A DNA stretch of 64,000 bases. It comes from Liopterus haemorrhoidalis (Eukaryota > Arthropoda > Insecta > Coleoptera > Dytiscidae). Location of the stretch: positions 34,761,916 through 34,825,915 of the forward strand of contig OZ020612.1 in the NCBI GenBank assembly GCA_963971575.1, in the 5' to 3' direction. Under the pieces are notes generated by a model. It saw only the letters and a list, made by a program, of their open reading frames with translations. It made no database searches and had not been told where the DNA came from. This document shows positions 57,570 to 64,000 of this stretch, piece by piece. Made by a program: the position numbers and the translations under genes. The stretch's first letter is position 1; each line of letters begins with the position of its first letter.

Positions 57570-58445
57570 TCTAAATGATAACTTTTAGATGTTACTGTAT
57601 TTTACTAGATGTACTTTTTTGGAATAAAAGTACTTGTTTTATTAGGTTTATTATTATTTGGATTTTGACTTGTAGATTTTTCCCTTAATTTATCATTATA
57701 ATCAGGTTCTTTACTATATATTTTGATTTGAAGATGTCGCCGCTTGTCTAAATACTTCTACAGATGGAGTTGCTTTCTTTTTGATTTCAAAGGTTAGTTT
57801 TTTCAGAATTTTATTTTGATTAGATGTTTTATTTTTGTTACTGATTGCATGTAATTCTTGAGTGAGTTAATTCACAATTCAAACTTACTCGGAAATAATT
57901 CTTGTAATTTATTTTAACATATTATACAGAACCATTTTATATTAGTATATTTCTCAATACTTAACATTTCTATAGTTTTAATTTCTGCTTCTTGCACGTA
58001 TGCACGAGTACATATTGCTGGCGCATTGGTAGCGTACCACAAAGATATCTTCTTTTTTGTCTGCAGTTCTTATTTAACATCTGTGAAATCTAGTGAAATA
58101 ACAGTACTTTTTTATCAGTATATTTTTCATCAGTATTTACCAAAAATAATATTGAAAATTGTTCTCCATCAGATGTGTACAACGAACAAATTGCATCAGA
58201 CCACCAATCTACTCCTTTTTTTCTCCCAAATGTCGCAAGTTGGGAAAAAATTTGATCACCAAACTTTAAAGTCATAATTGAAAGCTTGACTTGAAAATAC
58301 GATTTGAAAGTTAAATATTTTTATTTATTTAAATTATGATCCGAACTATAGATAGCTAAAGAGTAAGTATGCGAAAGTGTTTAAATGTAAATGGAATACG
58401 TTTTGAACACTTCTACATATAAAAATGTTACTTTCAAGTCGCTCT
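57570..58445. other. no gene recognised
   Basis: The minus frame 58090-58275 (LATFGRKKGVDWWSDAICSL ..) looks protein-like but I do not recognise it; no splice sites were convincing. Confidence 0.3.
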
Positions 58446-58451
58446 CGAGTA

Positions 58452-58720
58452 GTGTTTATCAACCTAAATCTTTCCACGGACCGGCAAAAAGACATTTTTT
58501 TATGCGGACTGGTGAAAATATTATTTAATGAGAATAATTTATTGAAAGATCTGGAAATTTACATTAAAAAGTAAATATTTTTTAGTTACTACTACACGTA
58601 AAAATTTCTACTAGACATAAATTATTTTACAAAAAATATTACTCTATTAGATACAAATTTTTTAAATATTCGCAGACCGCGGTGGAAGTATGGTCTGATC
58701 ATGCTCTATATTAAATAATC
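58452..58720. mobile_element. decayed hAT-type MITE
   Basis: TAGTGTTTATCAACCTAAAT then CACGGACCGGCA at the left, CGCAGACCGCGGTGGAAG at the right: the 'CAGTGTTTCTCAACC..GGACCGGC' style seen at 28323. No clear duplication. Confidence 0.4.
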
Positions 58721-58830
58721 TTACTTAAGTAAGTACTAAGCACGTCTGTGAGTTTAATCTAGGTCACTATTATTGATAAGCGAACAAGAATATATTGTAA
58801 TGAAGCGGCCAAGACAATCAAAATTAATAA

Positions 58831-59762
58831 TAATAATAATAATAACAATATTTATTTCATGTTAGACATCTTATGACGTTTACATTTGTCAGTACATATA
58901 TGATAAATTCAATGAACAAAAGTAGAAAGTATTTGAAAACATTGAAAAATGAAATACAATATTAAATATGATAGAAAAGAGAGAGAGAGAAAAAAAAATA
59001 TATAAAATTAACAAAGGTAGAGCAAAAAAACAACAGCTTACATGTTAGATGTAGGAACTGAAATTAATTTTGAAAAAATCGTCCGAATTGTAGAGACAAT
59101 TATCAATAAGAATTTTTTTTATTTTGGACTTAAATAATCTAATTGACAATTTTTTTAAAGAAACTGGTAAGTAGTTAAAGAAAGTGGCGGTCAAAAAAAT
59201 ACCATTCCTAGATTTAGACAATCTAAGTCTTGGTAATCTGATGTTACCAGCAGAACGAATATTGTAAACATGTCTAGAGGATACGGTTACATATTTGTTC
59301 GGGTTTTCTTTAACGTATACCAGACAAGCATAAACAAAAAGACTATAAAAAGACAAAATGCTACATTTCCTAAAGAGCTCTCGGCAGTGGTGCCTGTTAG
59401 GAACATTATTCAGGATTCTTATAGCACGTTTTTGTAGTAAAAAAATTCTGTTGACAGACGAACTTAAACCCCAATGAATTATGCTGTAAGTTAAACGCGA
59501 CTGAAAAGCAGCAAAATAGAACATACGCAGCATATCAAAAGACACAGACGTTTTCAACCTGATGAACGCATAGATAACCCTTTTAAGAACTTTTGCCAAA
59601 TAGTCAATGTGATCATGCCAGCTAAGTTGACTATCGATATAAATCCCCAAGAAATTTGATTGGCCCACCGAACTGAATATTAATATCATATTGCGGTTAA
59701 GTGAAAAAATCATTTGTTGGGTTTTATTATTATTAAGGGAAAGTCGATTAATAAACCGTTAT
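58831..59762 (-). mobile_element. 5'-truncated LINE, long C-terminal ORF and (ATT)n tail
   Basis: Open frame 59045-59713: SNFLGIYIDSQLSWHDHIDY, LQKRAIRILNNVPNRHHCRE, VYNIRSAGNIRLP, FFNYLPVSLKKLSIRLFKSK. Sequence upstream to 59762 adds LSLNNNKTQQM in frame. This is the polymerase region after YADD of a CR1/Jockey-group LINE, without internal stops. The 3'UTR ends AATAAATATTGTTATTATT.. at 58831. Confidence 0.85.
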
Positions 59763-59889
59763 AAGTTATAATACATAGAGTAGTCGGTTTCTTATAAAAG
59801 CTTAATTAAAGTTTTCGCAACATGCTTATTACATATAATTTTCATCATCATTATGGTCATAACAGAGAGCTAAATAACTATGGTATTTA

Positions 59890-60470
59890 GTTTAACGGAG
59901 CGTTCTTGTGAAAATATTTTATCAAAATCAGTCTTCAATTGCGGCAATCCTAAGAAAATTACAACACATTTTGGGTTGCAATTTCAAAAGCACAGTACTG
60001 AGGTTGCCGAAAGAATTTGAAGAGCCTGGTGGTGTGGCAAATAGACCAAAGCCTAGACATCATTGCCTAGACATGAGTATGGCAGAAGAACCGAACATTT
60101 CAAGAATACGCCGTGCGCAGTAATTCGACTCTTTCTTTATACGTACGTCAGAAACGTCGTGAAACTTTGAGGAATATTCATCAACACGCACGAAGTACAT
60201 TTTGATCTCACCTACGCAGAGTGATTGTTAGCGTGCCATATTTTATCAAGGATGCCGGTAGATACTGTCAAAGGTGAGTGCTACTACCACATGGTTCATC
60301 TATTGAACCAAAAACTAAAGAATTGGATATGGTCAACATTTAGTCCCAACAAGATTTCTTTATATGGACTAGATGAAAGGCAATATGTCAACAAACCGCA
60401 GATAACAAAAGCAGCTAAAAGAGAATGTTCGTGACATCGTTGCTACAAAAGTGCGACATAGTATGATAGG
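59890..60470 (+). pseudogene. DUF4817-type (mariner-related) transposase relic
   Basis: IFYQNQSSIAAILRKLQ, VLRLPKEFEEPGGVANRPKP, AEEPNISRIRRAQ and, after a frameshift, LYVRQKRRE match the N-terminal helix-turn-helix region of DUF4817 proteins (..YYQNQxSVxATLRAL..VxKFExTGSVxNxP). Downstream LDERQYVNKPQITKAAKRE matches the 'LK..VYVNKPQTL..LK' C-terminal block. The catalytic centre is deleted. Confidence 0.6.
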
Positions 60471-60574
60471 TTCTCAAAACCTACGTGGAGTATATGACCT
60501 CCAGCCATAGATATTAAAGCCCCTTGGTCTATGTAACGTGTTGTTACATTATATTCCATACATAACCAAGTCTC

Positions 60575-60670
60575 AACAAATGGGCAGGGCAAGAGGTGAG
60601 ACTGACTGATTAAGTTAGGTAGAATTCTCGAATGGACACCTCGAATGGAGTAGAGGTAGACCACCTACCA
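60575..60670 (+). mobile_element. RTE/Jockey LINE C-terminal scrap
   Basis: Degraded reading ..RILEWTPRME..RGRPPTRL resembles the 'VLEWRPR..KRSVGRPPTRW' ending of arthropod LINE polymerases. Confidence 0.4.
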
Positions 60671-60948
60671 GATTGGCTATTGTTAACCTAAGACAGAAAT
60701 GGTTATTTACGTACTTTACGCGGCCCAATAACCCATTCATCTTCGTTGTCCCGATATTTTTTCCCACTCGTGTTGCACATTCAGTTCACGCAGGTCCCTT
60801 TTAGTATTGTGCACCCATCTTTATCTGGGTTTTCGGTGTGGCTGCTTATGTCTATGATGTCTCGAGATCTGGAGATGGAGCTATTTACCATGCATCATAG
60901 ATGAGATCTGGATCTCATAAATATTAAGACCTCCATAAATATTAAAAA

Positions 60949-61704
60949 ATCAGCTGTGGCCACCACAGGACCGACCGCCATCAAAAAGTACTTGTATAAA
61001 ATACATTCTAGCAGCAAGTAGAAATAACGCGGCCAAATATTTTCTAACAGAGATATTATTTATCATGACCATGGAAACGTTACATATAAGTATGAAAAAA
61101 TAGATAAGAAAAAATTTCGAAATATTTTCATTTTTTTTTTTGTTTTATCAAAAAATGTCTCTAATAAAAGTTGCTAGTTATTGATTTTATAGCAACTTTT
61201 GTTAAATAATTTTTTTCTAAATATTTTTCTGTTATTAAATATTCGCAAAAATCTTAAATCGACACGAGTAAACTCCCATTTCTAGTAAACCGATTTTTAC
61301 CAAAAGTTGATCAACTCGTGCCATTGATGTCAAAAGCTTAAATATAAAGTTACATAAAAATCCTTTTAGCCGAATTTGCTCTGCACGTGTTCACAGACAG
61401 ACGGACGGACGGACGGACGGACGGACGGACGGACGGACGGACGGACGGACAGACGGACAGACGGACAGACGGACAGATGGACAGACGGACAGACGGACAG
61501 ACGGACAGACGGACAGACGGACAGACGGACAGACGGACAGACGGACAGACGGATAGACGGACAGACGGACAGACGGACATCATGCTAAAAATAGTCAAAA
61601 CGTTATGTAGGGACCTCAATTAGTGGAGATCCATCGAAATCTCGAAATGTCAAAATCGGTATGATCACAATACCTCCCTTATATATTTTGGCGGTCAGTA
61701 AAAA
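60949..61704 (-). mobile_element. HINE/Helentron-like element, copy C, minisatellite-expanded
   Basis: Reverse complement starts TTTTTACTGACCGCCA and ends GGCGGTCGGTCCTGTGGTGG then CCACAGCTGA. It shares AGGGAGGTATTGTGATCAT and CTAGAAATGGGAGTTTACTC with copies A and B. The short GTCTG core of copy A has become a long array. Confidence 0.7.
61393..61580. repeat. (GGAC)n and (GGACAGAC)n minisatellite
   Basis: About 12 GGAC units are followed by about 16 copies of an 8-bp GGACAGAC unit with rare substitutions. The frames reading RRTDGQTD or CPSVRLSV here are translations of the array, not genes. Confidence 0.97.
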
Positions 61705-64000
61705 CACGTTTTTAAGGGACAAACTTTTCGTATAATTGAACGATTATATACGTGAAAAAAATTCTAGGTTCGGTGCCATTTTCCACTCAGTTAGTCTTGC
61801 TTAGGACCTCATATTGGTTCAATATTCAATCTACAAAGCTCTTCAATTTATAAAATTAAATTAAATTTTTATAATTTATTTTTTTATTGTTGAAATAACA
61901 ATAAAGATTTAGAGAATTACTAGGGAGGTCTATGTTAATATATATTTCTCCCACTGTGTACATATGTAACTTTTAAAGTTAATCTATTATTTGACCGACT
62001 GTAAACTCGGTAAGGTCAAAATATGTCCTATCTTTTATCATGTAAGCATCGCGCGAATTTGTACATTACAGTTATATTAAAGTAAACAAGTCTGTTCAGA
62101 ATAACCCTATAAGATAGTTTCTGTCACTTTGTTCTGTTTCTTTAGTTTCTGAGGTTTTGGTATAGTAGTAATCCCATTTAATTATTTTTAGTCAAACTTA
62201 ATTTATCTTTCCATGCGAAAATAATCAGTAAAACTTGATTTTACTGAAGCAAAATTGAATTTATTGGTTACGGAAATCGTATTGAACGGATACCGACATC
62301 CCAGATACGGTAGGTTTATTGAAATTTCATTCAAATAACACACTTTATATCAAAACAGTTTTCTTTCGGGGTTGATTCTTCATTTCCGCTAGGTAATAGT
62401 ACAATCATTCTAAGAGATTGTGATTATGGGGGATGAAATAGATAAGTAATGGGTGTTAGGAAGAACATTAATCACTATTACAATTAATTGTAAGATTATT
62501 ACCTTCTAATAATTGAAAATTGCTTTTAGTCAAGCCGGGCTTATAATTTTGGTTTACTTATAAATAAAAAAAGAAAAACAAATAAATCATAATTCTGTAA
62601 ATATACTTCTTTCTGTCATTTTTTCTTTCTAGACTGAACCCGTTTTCTTCAGCATTTGGCTCGTTTCATTGTGAAACCAAATTATCCAACGTTTTCTTCG
62701 TTTTGCCTACACTTTTCTTTCCCACTGGCGATTTATCTCTTGTGATCTTTAATGTTCATTGCTTATACATTCTTATCATATCAAGGGTAAAATAAGGATC
62801 AGTTTTGGTTAATGGTCTTAATATCTGCGGTTTTGTTTATTGTTCTGGTTCAAAAATTAGGTATTTGAAGCGGTTTACCATTAGTTCGTTCAGGTTTAAT
62901 GCTGTTCAATTTAATCATTTAAAAAAAAAATATATATATATATTAATTAGAGATAGTAGCATTATCAGTATTTTATTTAACAAACATATAATGTAGATCA
63001 GAGTTTCCCAAACTGTGCTCCGCGAGCAGATTAGACAGAAAAGTAAATAAAATAAATGTTGTCAGATGTGAAAATAGTGCTTGTGTTTTTTCCAAAACAA
63101 ATGTTTCACTCAGAAATGATACGCTACTGAAAATAACAAAAGCCAGTACAATAATATTTTATTGCCCTCAATAAATGTAAATTAAGGCACTCGAATCTCA
63201 ATAGTTCAACTGGTCATTGAAAAAGTTTTAACCTTTATGAAATACAAATATACAGCTGAGTGACTGTTCTATTACAGGGCTGATATATTATAGGAGCGGC
63301 ATATAATGCAGTACAAATTCCTTAAAATTTGCCAAATAATAGATAATGGATGTTGTGACGTTTCATGCAATGGGAATATGAATTACCAATATTCTTTAAA
63401 TCTCTTATAATTCAAAAATTCAGTAAGTGGTATTCATGATAGTGGTGCAGTGTTATTTATGTTTTTGCTGTGATTATTTTTCGATGGATCGCTGGCTAAA
63501 GTGCGGATCGTTAAAAAAAGCTGCCACAGTCTGCGACTCAGAATGTCCAGTAGACGACAAGTGTGTTTAAATATTATAAAGATAGTATTTCAATAGTTTT
63601 CATCGGTATTTTTTATTTTGTATTTTGAAAAGCTTTTTTTGCCCCAATTCAAGTAATGTTTTTACCGACCGCCATATGCATATATATATAATATACATTG
63701 CATGCATTTACATGTTAGGGTCAAAACTAGTTCTTGGACCTCCTTTGTAATATGTTGCGTTAGTAACCATAACATAATGACATATGTGTGACAGATTGTA
63801 AATAGACGTAGTAATAAACTCTTATATGTGCTTGGATTTGTATGTTTTAATTGATATTATTACAAACGCTATAAAGCATTCTATCATCAGAAGTGGGATG
63901 CCTACACTTGCAACTAGTTTTGGCCAGTTTTTGTTGTTCCATACATAAAATATTTTGAAAATGATTGAAAAAAAGTGAAAATGACAAAAAGATTGTCAGT
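61705..64000. other. no gene recognised; hAT left end at 62999 and HINE fragment at 63659
   Basis: CAGAGTTTCCCAAACTGTG then CTCCGCGAGC at 62999 is a hAT-style left end without a partner. TTTTTACCGACCGCCA at 63659 is the first ~30 bp of the HINE-like family. Other sequence is AT-rich and featureless. Confidence 0.45.

Noticed and set aside
61350..61623. Open frames on both strands reading CPSVRLSV or TDGQTDRR repeats
   Set aside because: Translations of the GGAC/GGACAGAC minisatellite.

Overview
The window looks like AT-rich, repeat-dense genomic DNA from an arthropod, most probably an insect. The evidence is the transposon content: a mellifera-type mariner, R1-, RTE- and CR1-like LINEs, a Penelope-like terminus and many hAT/MITE insertions. 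No bacterial-style gene layout, rRNA, true tRNA gene or CRISPR is visible. The order of insect cannot be fixed from the sequence alone.

One host gene is supported. It lies on the minus strand and encodes a secreted, probably GPI-anchored Ly6/uPAR (three-finger) protein. Its last coding exon is at 9357-9592 and the preceding exon at 22195-22332. Both have consensus splice sites, a matching phase-1 junction and a complementary cysteine pattern. The 12.6 kb intron between them is filled with transposons. The exon carrying the signal peptide was not found; it lies upstream (beyond 22332, possibly outside the window).

Region by region: 1-9.3 kb holds LINE, hAT, KRAB-A-like integrase and pogo relics. 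9.3-22.3 kb is the Ly6 exon pair plus an intron with a HINE/Helentron-like element, hATs, three mariner fragments (one nearly intact), an RTE LINE tail and a tRNA-derived SINE. 22.9-27.9 kb is a nest: a hAT carries a second hAT and a Penelope-like 274-bp perfect palindrome with a hammerhead-like motif. 28-33 kb holds mariner relics, a LINE and a TIR element carrying two MITEs. 33.5-37.1 kb holds hATs nested inside hATs, several with perfect 8-bp target-site duplications. 37.4-38.6 kb is an R1-like LINE. 42-50.5 kb holds a broken retroelement and a CR1-like LINE whose endonuclease domain is split by a 1.8 kb TIR element with an exact 3-bp duplication. 51.9-64 kb holds more LINE tails, a deleted Tc1 inside a hAT, a DUF4817-type transposase relic and a HINE-like copy with an expanded GGAC minisatellite.

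Apart from the Ly6 gene, almost everything recognisable is mobile DNA in various states of decay. The value of the window is mainly the readable order of nested insertions.
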